DNA from: Neisseria mucosa
GTDB lineage: Bacteria > Pseudomonadota > Gammaproteobacteria > Burkholderiales > Neisseriaceae
Assembly: GCF_013267835.1 (NCBI RefSeq)
Contig: NZ_CP053939.1
Span: forward strand, 1,674,001 to 1,738,000
Length of the DNA stretch: 64,000 bases
Direction of reading: 5' to 3'
Shown here: piece by piece, positions 8,439 to 16,476 of the stretch
How the letters are laid out: each line of letters starts with the position of its first letter
Numbering within the stretch: position 1 is the first letter of the stretch
Translations under genes and position numbers: made by a program
The notes under the pieces: model-generated
The model's input: the letters and a program-made list of their open reading frames with translations, nothing else
Database searches by the model: none
What the model was told of the DNA's origin: nothing

Positions 8439-9413
8439 ATGACCCAATACCCGTCCGTCGGCTCGCCGATGTTTTACGGCATCTTCTTTATTGCCGTCTT
8501 AATCATGATCGCCATCGATATGGTGTCGCTGAAAAAAAATGGCGTCCACAAAGTCAGCATTAAAGAAGCCCTCGCTTGGAGTGGCATTTGGGTGGCCGTA
8601 TCCTGCGCATTTGCCGGCTGGCTCTATTTCGAACTGGCGGGCAACCCGGCTTACGGTGCCGCTGTCGCCAAAGAAAAAGTCCTCGAATTCTTCACCGGCT
8701 ATGTGCTCGAAAAATCCCTTGCCGTCGACAACATCTTCGTTTTCCTGATGATTTTCGGCTACTTCAAAGTCGAACCCAAATTCCAACACCGCGTCTTGCT
8801 CTATGGCGTATTCGGCGCCATCGTCCTGCGCGCCATCATGATTTTCATCGGCGCGGCACTGGTACAGCAATTTGAATGGATTCTTTACCTTTTCGGTGCA
8901 TTCCTGCTCTATACCGGCATCCACATGATGAAACCCGAATCGGAAGAAGAGGAAGACCTTTCCCAAAACAAAATCCTGACCCTGCTCAAAAAAGTCATCC
9001 CGACCAGCCCACAGTTTGACGGTGAAAAATTCTTTACCATTGAAAACGGCAAACGCATCGCTACGCCGCTTTTACTGGTATTGATTATGATCGAATTGAG
9101 CGACGTCATCTTCGCCGTGGACAGCATTCCCGCTATTTTTGCCGTCACCACCGACCCGTTCATCGTCCTTACCTCCAACATTTTTGCCATTTTAGGCCTG
9201 CGTGCCATGTACTTTTTGCTGGCGGATTTTGCCGAACGCTTTATCTTCCTCAAATACGGCTTGGCCTTCGTGTTAAGTTTTATCGGTATCAAGATGCTGA
9301 TTATGCACTGGGTGCATATCCCGATTTCCATTTCCCTATCCGTCGTCTTCGGCGCACTGGGCGCATCCATCCTGACTTCTTTGGTGTACACGCGTCAGCA
9401 AGAAAAAAAATAA
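8439..9413 (+). CDS. TerC family integral membrane protein (Alx-like)
   Basis: 324-residue TerC-family protein; relatives export manganese or protect against metal or tellurite stress. Eight or so membrane segments. The typical acidic motifs are present: EKSLAVDNIFVFLMIF (about 89-104) and MIELSDVIFAVDSIPAIFAV (about 213-232), whose Asp and Glu residues likely bind the metal. A charged cytoplasmic loop (PESEEEEDLSQNK) lies between the halves. Start at the ATG 6 nt after AAGGA; the in-frame TTG upstream is less likely. A DUS terminator follows. Confidence 0.9.
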   Translation: MTQYPSVGSPMFYGIFFIAVLIMIAIDMVSLKKNGVHKVSIKEALAWSGIWVAVSCAFAGWLYFELAGNPAYGAAVAKEKVLEFFTGYVLEKSLAVDNIFVFLMIFGYFKVEPKFQHRVLLYGVFGAIVLRAIMIFIGAALVQQFEWILYLFGAFLLYTGIHMMKPESEEEEDLSQNKILTLLKKVIPTSPQFDGEKFFTIENGKRIATPLLLVLIMIELSDVIFAVDSIPAIFAVTTDPFIVLTSNIFAILGLRAMYFLLADFAERFIFLKYGLAFVLSFIGIKMLIMHWVHIPISISLSVVFGALGASILTSLVYTRQQEKK

Positions 9414-9425
9414 TCCGCCGATACA

Positions 9426-9464
9426 AAAAGGCCGTCTGAAAAACATTTTTTCAGACGGCCTTTT
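9426..9464 (+). terminator. DUS inverted-repeat terminator
   Basis: AAAAGGCCGTCTGAAAAA and TTTTTCAGACGGCCTTTT form a long stem between two convergent genes, so it probably works in both directions. Confidence 0.9.
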
Positions 9465-9482
9465 CAAATATCGGACACCGGC

Positions 9483-9914
9483 TTATTTAGCAGCATCTTT
9501 CAATTTGTCGGCAGCTTCTTGAGTTGCATCGGCAGCTTTACCCAAAGCATCTTTAGCCGCATCTTTGGCAGCGTCTTTAGCTTCGCCCACAGCAGCTTTT
9601 GCATCGTCCAAAGCTTTGTCGCTGGCTTCTTTAGCACCATCGATGGCTTTACCGGTAGTTTCTTTAGCATCGGAAATTGCTTTCTCCGCAGTTTCCTTCG
9701 CATCGGCACCGGCTTCTTTAGCGTCAGAAACAGCCTGTTCAGCAGCGCCTTTAGCTTCGGAAGCAGCAGCATCAGCAGCAGAAGCCGCGTGTTCGGCAGC
9801 AGCGTTCACATCAGAAGCAACGGCAGAAGCCGCTTCTTGAGTTTCCTGTTTCGCCTCTTGAGAACAAGCAGCCAAACCAGCCACCATCATCGCAGCAATC
9901 AATAATTTTTTCAT
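9483..9914 (-). CDS. Ala/Lys-rich repetitive lipoprotein (Ag473-like)
   Basis: 143-residue lipoprotein. The signal peptide KKLLIAAMMVAGLAAC ends in a lipobox with Cys17. The mature part is almost all Ala, Lys, Glu and Asp in repeating helical units such as SDAKEAGADAKETAEKAI, SDAKETTGKAIDGAKEASDK and GEAKDAAKDAAKDALGKAAD, an 11-residue periodicity expected to form long amphipathic helices like LEA or apolipoprotein repeats. From recall it resembles the small meningococcal lipoprotein NMB1468 (Ag473), especially at both ends; the middle is longer here. Surface or periplasmic location; function unknown. Confidence 0.82.
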   Translation of the reverse strand: MKKLLIAAMMVAGLAACSQEAKQETQEAASAVASDVNAAAEHAASAADAAASEAKGAAEQAVSDAKEAGADAKETAEKAISDAKETTGKAIDGAKEASDKALDDAKAAVGEAKDAAKDAAKDALGKAADATQEAADKLKDAAK

Positions 9915-10055
9915 GTTGTATATCCTTTGGTCTAAAAAATATCCATCAGAACTGATAGATTAGAAAATCATAACATAATTAATACTCGGCAACGGGAGAA
10001 TTAACGCCAAATAACAACCGATTTACGTTTTTTGAAAAAAATTTCAAAAAAACAG

Positions 10056-10084
10056 TTGACGGAAAGAAACAAGCTCCCTATAAT
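10056..10084 (+). promoter_or_regulatory. Strong sigma70 promoter of tRNA-Lys
   Basis: TTGACG (10056-10061) and a consensus TATAAT (10079-10084) separated by 17 bp, 12 bp before the mature tRNA. The -35 region reads TTGACGGAAA, the same ten bases as in the tRNA-Tyr promoter at 48913-48941. Confidence 0.88.
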
Positions 10085-10096
10085 GCACAGCCTATC

Positions 10097-10172
10097 GGGT
10101 CGTTAGCTCAGTCGGTAGAGCAGCGGACTTTTAATCCGTTGGTCGAGCGTTCGAATCGCTCACGACCCACCA
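10097..10172 (+). tRNA. tRNA-Lys (TTT)
   Basis: 76-nt cloverleaf: acceptor GGGTCGT/ACGACCC, D-arm with AGCTCAGTCGGTAGAGC, anticodon loop CTTTTAA with anticodon TTT at 10130-10132, TTCGAAT T-loop and an encoded CCA end. Confidence 0.97.
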
Positions 10173-10177
10173 AATAT

Positions 10178-10209
10178 AAAAACCTGCTTTGAAAAAAGCA
10201 GGTTTTTTT
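10178..10209 (+). terminator. Intrinsic terminator of tRNA-Lys
   Basis: AAAAACCTGCTTT pairs with AAAGCAGGTTTTT across a short A-rich loop, followed by a T-run; starts 6 nt after the CCA end. Confidence 0.92.
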
Positions 10210-10418
10210 ACATCCCTATCAAACCCTTCTCCATACGATGCCTCCCCTATCTTCAAAATCAAGCCATATACAGGCTTTGTCCCAATGCCGCGCATGAACG
10301 TTACCCAACGCATCACACCAGCACCAACCCACCTTTAATCAACCAAGCCCGACTCCCCCTTCCATCAACTTTTTCTAAAAACTTCCAAATACCTACCGTC
10401 AACCCACTCTAAATACTC
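10210..10418. other. Intergenic, no gene seen
   Basis: Between the tRNA-Lys terminator and the aldA promoter I find no credible reading frame, RNA fold or repeat; base composition is AC-rich on the plus strand. Confidence 0.5.
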
Positions 10419-10447
10419 TTGTATGCCAGACAATTTAGGCATAGACT
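10419..10447 (+). promoter_or_regulatory. Candidate promoter with operator-like palindrome before aldA
   Basis: TTGTAT (10419-10424) and TAGACT (10442-10447) with a 17-bp spacer. A 6-bp inverted repeat TATGCC-N10-GGCATA (10422-10443) covers the spacer and touches both boxes, a placement expected of a repressor operator. Confidence 0.5.
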
Positions 10448-10484
10448 AAAACTACATTCAACTACAACAATAGGAGAAAGTTTG

Positions 10485-11927
10485 ATGAAACAACTGTCTA
10501 TGTATATCAACGGCCGTTTTGAAACCGATTTTAACGGCACATGGCGCGATGTATTGAATCCGGCAACCGAAGAAGTCATCGCGCGCGAGCCTAAAGGCGG
10601 AAAAGCCGATGTTGACCGTGCCGTTGCTGCCGCCAGAGAGGCGCAAGCCGCATGGGAGCGTTTGCCTGCTGTTGAACGCGGCGCATACTTGCGCAAAATC
10701 GCCCAAGGCATACGCGAACGTGCCGACGAGCTGACCGACACCATTGTCGCCGAAGGCGGCAAAACCAAAGACTTGGCACGCATAGAAGTTATGTTCACTG
10801 CCGACTATCTCGATTACCAAGCCGAATGGGCGCGCCGTTATGAAGGCGAAATCATCCAAAGCGACCGCCCGCGCGAAAACATTTTATTGTTCAAACGTCC
10901 TTTGGGCGTAATCGCCGGCATTTTGCCGTGGAATTTCCCCTTCTTCCTGATCGCCCGCAAAATGGGCCCGGCTTTGGTAACAGGCAATACCATCGTCGTC
11001 AAACCAAGCAGCGTCACCCCGATCAACTGCCACATCTTTGCTGAAATCGTTCACGCTTCAGGCTTACCGGCCGGCGTATTCAACGTCGTCAACGGCCCGG
11101 GTGCGGAAATCGGCAATGCCTTGGCATCACATCCGCAAGTCGACATGGTCAGCCTGACCGGTTCTGTAGAAGCAGGCCGCCAAGTAATGGAAGCCACCGC
11201 CACCAACATTACCAAAGTCTCATTGGAACTCGGCGGCAAAGCCCCTGCCATCGTTTTGAAAGACGCGGATTTGGACTTGGCAGTGAAATCCATCTTGGCT
11301 TCGCGCGTCGGCAACACCGGCCAAATCTGCAACTGCGCCGAGCGCGTGTATGTCCACAGCAGCCTAAAAGACGCGTTCATTGAAAAAATGACTGCCGCCA
11401 TGAAAGGCGTTCGCTACGGCAACCCGGCCGAGGCCGAACCCGGCGCACTGGAAATGGGGCCGCTGATTGAAGAGCGCGCTGTCAAAGCCGTTGCCGAAAA
11501 AGTGGAACGCGCCGTCAAACAAGGTGCGACACTGGTCTGCGGCGGCAAACGTGCCGACGGCAAAGGCTACTTCTTCGAACCTACCCTGCTGACCGATACC
11601 GACAACAGCATGGACATCATGAAAGAAGAAACCTTCGGCCCAGTCCTGCCGGTTGCCACTTTCGACACGCTCGACCAAGTCATCGCTTTGGCAAACGACA
11701 GCGAGTTCGGCCTGACCAGCTCCGTCTATACCACCAATCTGAATGAAGCATTTTATGTAACCCGCCGCCTGCGTTTCGGCGAAACCTACATCAACCGCGA
11801 AAACTTCGAAGCCATGCAAGGCTTCCATGCCGGTTGGAAAAAATCAGGTATCGGCGGCGCCGACGGTAAACACGGTCTGGAAGAATATCTGCAAACCCAA
11901 GTTGTTTATTTGGAAACCGATATCTAA
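10485..11927 (+). CDS. aldA: Aldehyde dehydrogenase AldA (lactaldehyde/glycolaldehyde type)
   Basis: 480-residue NAD-dependent aldehyde dehydrogenase, closely matching E. coli AldA (479 residues), which oxidises lactaldehyde and glycolaldehyde to the acids. Shared blocks: FTADYLDYQAEWARRYEGEI, GILPWNFPFFLIARKMGPAL, LELGGKAPAIV with the catalytic Glu, the catalytic cysteine in GQICNCAERVY, EETFGPVLPV and NRENFEAMQGFHAGWKKSGI. The start at 10485 has AGGAG 8 nt upstream; an in-frame extension to 10419 overlaps the promoter and is unlikely. It stands alone, with its own promoter and a DUS terminator. Physiological substrate is inferred from homology. Confidence 0.93.
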   Translation: MKQLSMYINGRFETDFNGTWRDVLNPATEEVIAREPKGGKADVDRAVAAAREAQAAWERLPAVERGAYLRKIAQGIRERADELTDTIVAEGGKTKDLARIEVMFTADYLDYQAEWARRYEGEIIQSDRPRENILLFKRPLGVIAGILPWNFPFFLIARKMGPALVTGNTIVVKPSSVTPINCHIFAEIVHASGLPAGVFNVVNGPGAEIGNALASHPQVDMVSLTGSVEAGRQVMEATATNITKVSLELGGKAPAIVLKDADLDLAVKSILASRVGNTGQICNCAERVYVHSSLKDAFIEKMTAAMKGVRYGNPAEAEPGALEMGPLIEERAVKAVAEKVERAVKQGATLVCGGKRADGKGYFFEPTLLTDTDNSMDIMKEETFGPVLPVATFDTLDQVIALANDSEFGLTSSVYTTNLNEAFYVTRRLRFGETYINRENFEAMQGFHAGWKKSGIGGADGKHGLEEYLQTQVVYLETDI

Positions 11928-11952
11928 CCACCGATACCGCCCTTCATGAAAC

Positions 11953-11997
11953 AAAAGGCCGTCTGAAGCTGATTTTTCAAGTTTCAGACGGCCTTTC
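11953..11997 (+). terminator. DUS inverted-repeat terminator after aldA
   Basis: AAAAGGCCGTCTGAA and TTTCAGACGGCCTTT separated by about 14 nt. Confidence 0.85.
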
Positions 11998-12059
11998 TGC
12001 CTTTATAGAAAAAAATACCGACATCGCGTAAAATAGAGCCAATTTTTCACTTTATTCAG

Positions 12060-12069
12060 GCCGTCTGAA
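12060..12069 (+). repeat. Single DNA uptake sequence
   Basis: GCCGTCTGAA preceded by AG, in the lysS leader 37 bp before the start codon; no close inverted partner. Confidence 0.85.
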
Positions 12070-12106
12070 CACTTGGGCAGCCTGACTTATTTTCCCGGAA
12101 AACATC

Positions 12107-13618
12107 ATGAGCGAACAAAACAATCCTCAAATCGAGCCGCAATTGGACGAAAACCAAATCATCGCCCTGCGCCGCGAAAAACTGCACAACATCCGCAAAG
12201 AACGCAACGCCTACCCTAACGATTTCAAACGCGACAGCTTTGCCGCCGACCTGCATACCCAATACGGCGAAATCAGCAAAGAAGAACTCGACCCGCAAGG
12301 CATTCCCGTCAAAGTGGCCGGCCGCATGATGCTCAAACGTCAAATGGGCAAAGCCAGCTTCGCCACCATTCAAGACGTGACCGGTCAAATCCAACTTTAT
12401 CTGAACAACAAAGGCGTGAGCCAAGAAGTTTTGGACGACTTCAACCACTGGGACTTGGGCGACATCGTCGGCGCGAAAGGAACTTTGTTCAAAACCAACC
12501 ACGGCGAATTGACCGTGCGCGTGTCCGATATCCGCCTGCTGTCTAAATCCCTGCGCCCTCTGCCGGACAAACACAAAGGCTTGAGCGATCAGGAAACCAA
12601 ATACCGTCAACGCTACGTCGATTTGATTGCCAACGAAGAATCGCGCAATACCTTCATCAAACGCAGCCAAATCATCCAATCCGTGCGCAATTTCATGGTG
12701 AACGAGCATTATCTCGAAGTTGAAACCCCGATGATGCACCCGATTCCTGGCGGTGCGACGGCGAAACCCTTCGTGACCCACCACAACGCTTTGGACATCC
12801 CGCTCTACCTGCGCATCGCGCCCGAGCTGTACCTGAAACGCTTGGTTGTCGGCGGTTTGGAACGCGTGTTTGAAATCAACCGCAGCTTCCGCAACGAAGG
12901 CATGTCCGTGCGCCACAACCCCGAATTCACCATGATCGAATTCTACGAAGCCTTCTCCGACTACGAACGCATGATGCAAATGGCGGAAGACATCATCCGC
13001 AACGCTTCCCGCGCGGTCAACGGCACGGCGAAAATCAGCTACAACGGCAAAGAAGTCGATTTGGAAAGCCCGTTTGAACGCCTGACCATTCTCGAAGCCA
13101 TCAAAAAATACAATCCGCACTACACCGACGAGCAGTTAAACGATGAAGAATGGCTGAAAAAAGAAATCGTCAAACACGGCGAAAGCCTGCCGCCGTCCCC
13201 GGGCATTGGCAGCCTGCAACTGGCCCTGTTTGAAGGTTGCGCCGAGGGCAAACTGTGGAACCCGACTTTCATCATCGACTACCCTGTCGAAGTGTCGCCA
13301 TTGGCACGCGCATCCGACAGCAAACCGGGTTTGACCGAGCGTTTCGAATTGTTCGTTGTCGGCCGTGAGCTGGCAAACGGCTACTCTGAGTTGAACGATC
13401 CGGAAGACCAAGCCGAACGCTTCAAAGCGCAAGTGGCACAAAAAGATGCCGGCGACGACGAAGCCATGCACTACGATGCCGACTACATCCGCGCGATGGA
13501 ATTCGGCCTGCCTCCGACAGGCGGTTGCGGCATCGGCATCGACCGCTTGGTAATGTTGCTGACCGATTCGCAAACCATCCGCGACGTGATTCTGTTCCCG
13601 CAAATGCGTCCCGAATAA
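12107..13618 (+). CDS. lysS: Lysyl-tRNA synthetase, class II
   Basis: 503 residues, charges tRNA-Lys with lysine. An N-terminal OB-fold anticodon-binding domain (about 60-160, [20 protein letters not shown]) is followed by the class II catalytic core. Motif 1 is around [18 protein letters not shown]. Motif 2 is [20 protein letters not shown]. Motif 3 is [13 protein letters not shown] near the C-terminus. It lies 2 kb from the tRNA-Lys gene it serves, in a separate transcription unit closed by a DUS terminator. Confidence 0.97.
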   Translation: MSEQNNPQIEPQLDENQIIALRREKLHNIRKERNAYPNDFKRDSFAADLHTQYGEISKEELDPQGIPVKVAGRMMLKRQMGKASFATIQDVTGQIQLYLNNKGVSQEVLDDFNHWDLGDIVGAKGTLFKTNHGELTVRVSDIRLLSKSLRPLPDKHKGLSDQETKYRQRYVDLIANEESRNTFIKRSQIIQSVRNFMVNEHYLEVETPMMHPIPGGATAKPFVTHHNALDIPLYLRIAPELYLKRLVVGGLERVFEINRSFRNEGMSVRHNPEFTMIEFYEAFSDYERMMQMAEDIIRNASRAVNGTAKISYNGKEVDLESPFERLTILEAIKKYNPHYTDEQLNDEEWLKKEIVKHGESLPPSPGIGSLQLALFEGCAEGKLWNPTFIIDYPVEVSPLARASDSKPGLTERFELFVVGRELANGYSELNDPEDQAERFKAQVAQKDAGDDEAMHYDADYIRAMEFGLPPTGGCGIGIDRLVMLLTDSQTIRDVILFPQMRPE

Positions 13619-13636
13619 TACATTGAAATAAAATCT

Positions 13637-13676
13637 AGGCCGTCTGAAAACAAGACTCTGTTTTCAGACGGCCTTT
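13637..13676 (+). terminator. DUS inverted-repeat terminator after lysS
   Basis: AGGCCGTCTGAAAAC pairs with GTTTTCAGACGGCCT around a 9-nt loop, followed by T residues. Confidence 0.9.
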
Positions 13677-13845
13677 TTGTTCAAATATGTAAAACGGTAG
13701 AATTCAAATCGATAATTCCTTTACATCATGATAATAAAATTCCATGATAATCAAAAGCATAATATAAAAAAGAATATGTAAACGTTTTTCAGTTTGTTGA
13801 CAGTCTGCTAGAATACATCCAATTACGGACAGCCTCCACGCACAG

Positions 13846-13855
13846 GCCGTCTGAA
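13846..13855 (+). repeat. Single DNA uptake sequence
   Basis: GCCGTCTGAA preceded by AG, 25 bp before the symporter start codon. Confidence 0.85.
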
Positions 13856-13880
13856 AATGCAGAAACTCTGAAAGGTTTGT

Positions 13881-15305
13881 ATGGATCAATTTTTCGAACA
13901 GCTTCACGGCTGGGTAAACGCCATCAACGACCCAATGTGGTCGGGATTGGTATATATGCTTTTAGGCGCAGGCCTATTTTTTACCATTACCACCGGTTTT
14001 GTACAATTCCGCCTCTTTGGGCGCAGTATCAAAGAAATGCTGGGCGGCCGCAAACAAGGTGATGATCCGCACGGAATCACACCGTTCCAAGCATTCGTTA
14101 CCGGCTTGGCCAGCCGCGTAGGCGTAGGCAACATCGCCGGCGTGGCGATTGCCATCAAACTCGGCGGGCCGGGCGCGGTATTCTGGATGTGGGTAACCGC
14201 CTTAATCGGCATGAGTTCGGCGTTTGTCGAATCTTCACTGGCCCAACTCTTTAAAGTCCGGGACTACGACAACCACCACTTCCGCGGCGGTCCTGCCTAC
14301 TACATCACTCAAGGCCTGGGACAAAAATGGCTGGGCATTTTGTTCGCCCTGAGCCTGATTTTCTGTTTCGGCTTTGTATTTGAAGCCGTACAGACCAATA
14401 CCATCGCCGATACCACCAAAGCGGCATGGGGCTGGGATCAACACTATGTCGGTGTCGCCCTGGTCATTCTGACTGCCCCGATTATCTTCGGCGGTATCCG
14501 TCGCGTATCTAAAGCCGCGGAAATTATCGTTCCGCTGATGGCGGTTTTATATCTCGTCATAGCACTCTTCATCATTGCTACCAATATTTCCCTGATTCCT
14601 GGCGTGTTCGGTCAGATTTTCTCCAACGCGTTCAACTTTGATTCGGCTGCAGGCGGTTTCCTCGGCGGTCTGATTTCGACCACCATGATGCAGGGTATCA
14701 AACGCGGCCTGTATTCCAATGAGGCGGGTATGGGTTCCGCGCCGAACGCCGCAGCCGCAGCCGAAGTAAAACACCCCGTCTCCCAAGGCATGATTCAAAT
14801 GCTGGGCGTTTTCGTCGATACCATCATCGTCTGCTCATGCACCGCCTTTATCGTCTTGACCTATCAACAGCCTTACGGCGACCTGAGCGGTGCGGCGCTG
14901 ACCCAAGCGGCAATCGTCAGCCAGGTAGGCGAATGGGGCGCGGGCTTCCTTGCTGCCATCCTGTTTATGTTTGCCTTTTCAACCGTTATCGGCAACTATG
15001 CCTATGCCGAGTCCAACGTCCAATTCATCAAGAGCCATTGGCTGGTTACCGCCGTTTTCCGTATGCTGGTTTTGGCATGGGTCTACTTCGGCGCAGTTGC
15101 CAACGTACCCTTGGTATGGGATATGGCAGACATGGCCATGGGCATCATGGCATGGATTAACCTCGTTGCCATCCTGCTCCTGTCCCCACTTGCCTTCCTG
15201 CTGTTGAAAGACTACACAGCCAAGCTGAAAATGGGCAAAGACCCAGAGTTCAAACTCTCCGAACACCCTGGCTTGAAACGCAAAATCAAATCCGATATCT
15301 GGTAA
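13881..15305 (+). CDS. Alanine/glycine:cation symporter (AGCS family), copy 2
   Basis: 474-residue inner-membrane symporter of the same family as the gene at 626-2017 but clearly diverged from it. Signatures: NIAGVAIAIKLGGPGAVFWM (about 91-110), a charged loop VRDYDNHHFRGGPAYYITQG, and YSNEAGMGSAPNAAAAAEVK (about 278-297). Ten or more membrane segments. The C-terminal tail is basic and cytoplasmic. Located as a single-gene unit with its own DUS terminator. Two AGCS transporters in one window suggests different amino-acid or cation preference; not resolvable from sequence. Confidence 0.92.
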   Translation: MDQFFEQLHGWVNAINDPMWSGLVYMLLGAGLFFTITTGFVQFRLFGRSIKEMLGGRKQGDDPHGITPFQAFVTGLASRVGVGNIAGVAIAIKLGGPGAVFWMWVTALIGMSSAFVESSLAQLFKVRDYDNHHFRGGPAYYITQGLGQKWLGILFALSLIFCFGFVFEAVQTNTIADTTKAAWGWDQHYVGVALVILTAPIIFGGIRRVSKAAEIIVPLMAVLYLVIALFIIATNISLIPGVFGQIFSNAFNFDSAAGGFLGGLISTTMMQGIKRGLYSNEAGMGSAPNAAAAAEVKHPVSQGMIQMLGVFVDTIIVCSCTAFIVLTYQQPYGDLSGAALTQAAIVSQVGEWGAGFLAAILFMFAFSTVIGNYAYAESNVQFIKSHWLVTAVFRMLVLAWVYFGAVANVPLVWDMADMAMGIMAWINLVAILLLSPLAFLLLKDYTAKLKMGKDPEFKLSEHPGLKRKIKSDIW

Positions 15306-15308
15306 AAC

Positions 15309-15342
15309 CAAAGGCCGTCTGAAACTTCAGACGGCCTTTTTA
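15309..15342 (+). terminator. DUS inverted-repeat terminator
   Basis: CAAAGGCCGTCTGAA and TTCAGACGGCCTTTTT over a 2-nt loop, directly after the symporter stop. It marks the left border of the CRISPR relic. Confidence 0.9.
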
Positions 15343-15358
15343 ATCCCTGCCATTTAGA

Positions 15359-15425
15359 CAAAACGATGCCCCTTAAAGCAGAAGCCTTAAGGGGCAGAGC
15401 GTTGCGGCACATCTTTTCAGACGGC
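15359..15425 (-). ncRNA. 3' half of a type II-C tracrRNA (remnant)
   Basis: Read on the minus strand, this is the distal half of the Neisseria Cas9 tracrRNA. From the DUS onward it gives AAGGCCGTCTGAAAAGATG, TGCCGCAACGCTCTGCC and the final hairpin with 10-bp arms TGCCCCTTAA/TTAAGGGGCA, then a short T-run (GCATCGTTTTG). It matches the tail of the N. meningitidis sgRNA from recall, apart from a base change in the hairpin loop. The anti-repeat half that should pair with the crRNA repeat is missing: upstream of the DUS the sequence is cas9. As it stands it cannot form a guide duplex. Confidence 0.85.
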
Positions 15426-15936
15426 CTTAAAGAAGGTATCGAAACCCTGCTGATGACGCAACGCCCTGCCTTGTCAGGCGATGCTGTTCAAAAAATGTTG
15501 GGGCATTGCACCTTCGAACCGACAGAGCCGAAAGCCGCTAAAAACACCTACACAGCCGAACGTTTCATCTGGCTGACCAAGCTGAACAACCTGCGTATTT
15601 TAGAGCAAGGCAGCGAGCGGCCATTGACCAATACCGAACGCGCCACGCTTATGGACGAGCCATACAGAAAATCCAAACTGACTTACGCACAAGCCCGTAA
15701 GCTGCTGGGTTTAAAAGATACCGCCTTTTTCAAAGGCTTGCGTTACGGCAAAGACAATGCCGAAGCCTCAACATTGATGGAAATGAAGGCCTACCACGCC
15801 ATCAGCCGTGCGCTGGAAAAAGAAGGTTTGAAAGACAAAAAATCCCCATTAAACCTTTCTCCCGAATTACAAGATGAAATCGGCACGGCATTCTCCCTAT
15901 TCAAAACCGATGAAGACATTACAGGCCGTCTGAAGA
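15416..15936 (+). pseudogene. cas9: cas9 internal fragment (recognition lobe)
   Basis: About 173 codons that match N. meningitidis Cas9 almost residue for residue by recall: [115 protein letters not shown]. This corresponds to roughly residues 230-400 of the 1082-residue protein, in the REC lobe. No start codon of its own, no RuvC Asp, no HNH domain, no PAM-interacting domain. Both ends coincide with DUS: reverse at 15416-15425 and forward at 15925-15934. The fragment is open in frame with an ATG at 15366, but that ATG lies in antisense tracrRNA, so it is not a real start. Confidence 0.93.
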
Positions 15937-15940
15937 CTGA

Positions 15941-16132
15941 ACTGACCCCGGCATCAAACAAAACCTTATCAAGACCCTTCACTGTCAAATCTGCATCGAA
16001 CGGCAGCACTTCAGCACCTTGGCTGCCATCGACAAAATGGTTTCTTCATTTCAAGCCAGCGTAGCCGACAAAAACGCCAAACAGCTGGAATTACCTGAAA
16101 TCTTGCCATTGAAAGAATATCAATATGAATGA
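15941..16132 (+). pseudogene. cas1: cas1 C-terminal fragment
   Basis: About 63 codons in a frame different from the cas9 fragment, ending [20 protein letters not shown] then [17 protein letters not shown] and TGA. The pattern (K-x-x-[18 protein letters not shown]) is that of the C-terminal end of type II Cas1, the integrase of spacer acquisition. Its stop codon overlaps the cas2 start by a few bases, as expected of an intact cas1-cas2 pair. The catalytic part is gone; a TGA at 15938-15940 closes the frame on the left at the DUS junction. Confidence 0.8.
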
Positions 16133-16424
16133 GGCCAAATTTATGAGGATTATCGTCTTCTTCGACCTACCTGTTACCACGGCGGCCAAGCGCAAAGCTG
16201 CCAATCAATTCCGCCAGTTTCTATTAAAAGATGGATACCAAATGCTCCAACTTTCCGTATACAGCCGTATTATCAAAGGTCGAGACTCGTTGCAAAAACA
16301 CCACAATAGGCTATGTGCAAACCTGCCGCAAGAGGGTTCCATCCGCTGTTTGGAAGTAACAGAAAAGCAATATGCCACCATGAAACTACTATTGGGAGAG
16401 CTGAAACCCAAGAAAAAAGGGTAA
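16125..16424 (+). CDS. cas2: CRISPR-associated endonuclease Cas2, C-terminus frameshifted
   Basis: 99 residues of type II Cas2, normally the non-catalytic partner of Cas1 in spacer acquisition. Ferredoxin-like fold with [58 protein letters not shown]. The frame stops after ELKPKKKG, while the -1 frame continues from 16403 as [13 protein letters not shown] to a TAA at 16450, a typical Cas2 tail. A single lost A in the AAA tract near 16405 explains this. The start overlaps the cas1 fragment. With no Cas1 it is unlikely to work in adaptation. Confidence 0.9.
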   Translation: MNEAKFMRIIVFFDLPVTTAAKRKAANQFRQFLLKDGYQMLQLSVYSRIIKGRDSLQKHHNRLCANLPQEGSIRCLEVTEKQYATMKLLLGELKPKKKG

Positions 16425-16476
16425 ATTCCGACCAACTATTATTATTTTAAAGCCGCTTTTTTAGACAAAATAAAAC

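Noticed and set aside
9519-9905. Ser/Phe-rich and Ala/Ser-rich frames opposite the repetitive lipoprotein
   Set aside because: By-products of the repetitive A/K/E/D codons on the other strand.
13797-13814. TTGACA near TAGAAT before the second symporter
   Set aside because: Only 6 bp separate the two hexamers, so they cannot form one promoter; no partner box at 16-18 bp was convincing.
15366-16064. A continuous 232-codon frame from an ATG through the cas9 fragment
   Set aside because: The ATG and first 17 codons are antisense to the tracrRNA tail, and the last ~40 codons are out of frame with cas1. It is a fusion by chance, not a gene; I annotate the pieces separately.
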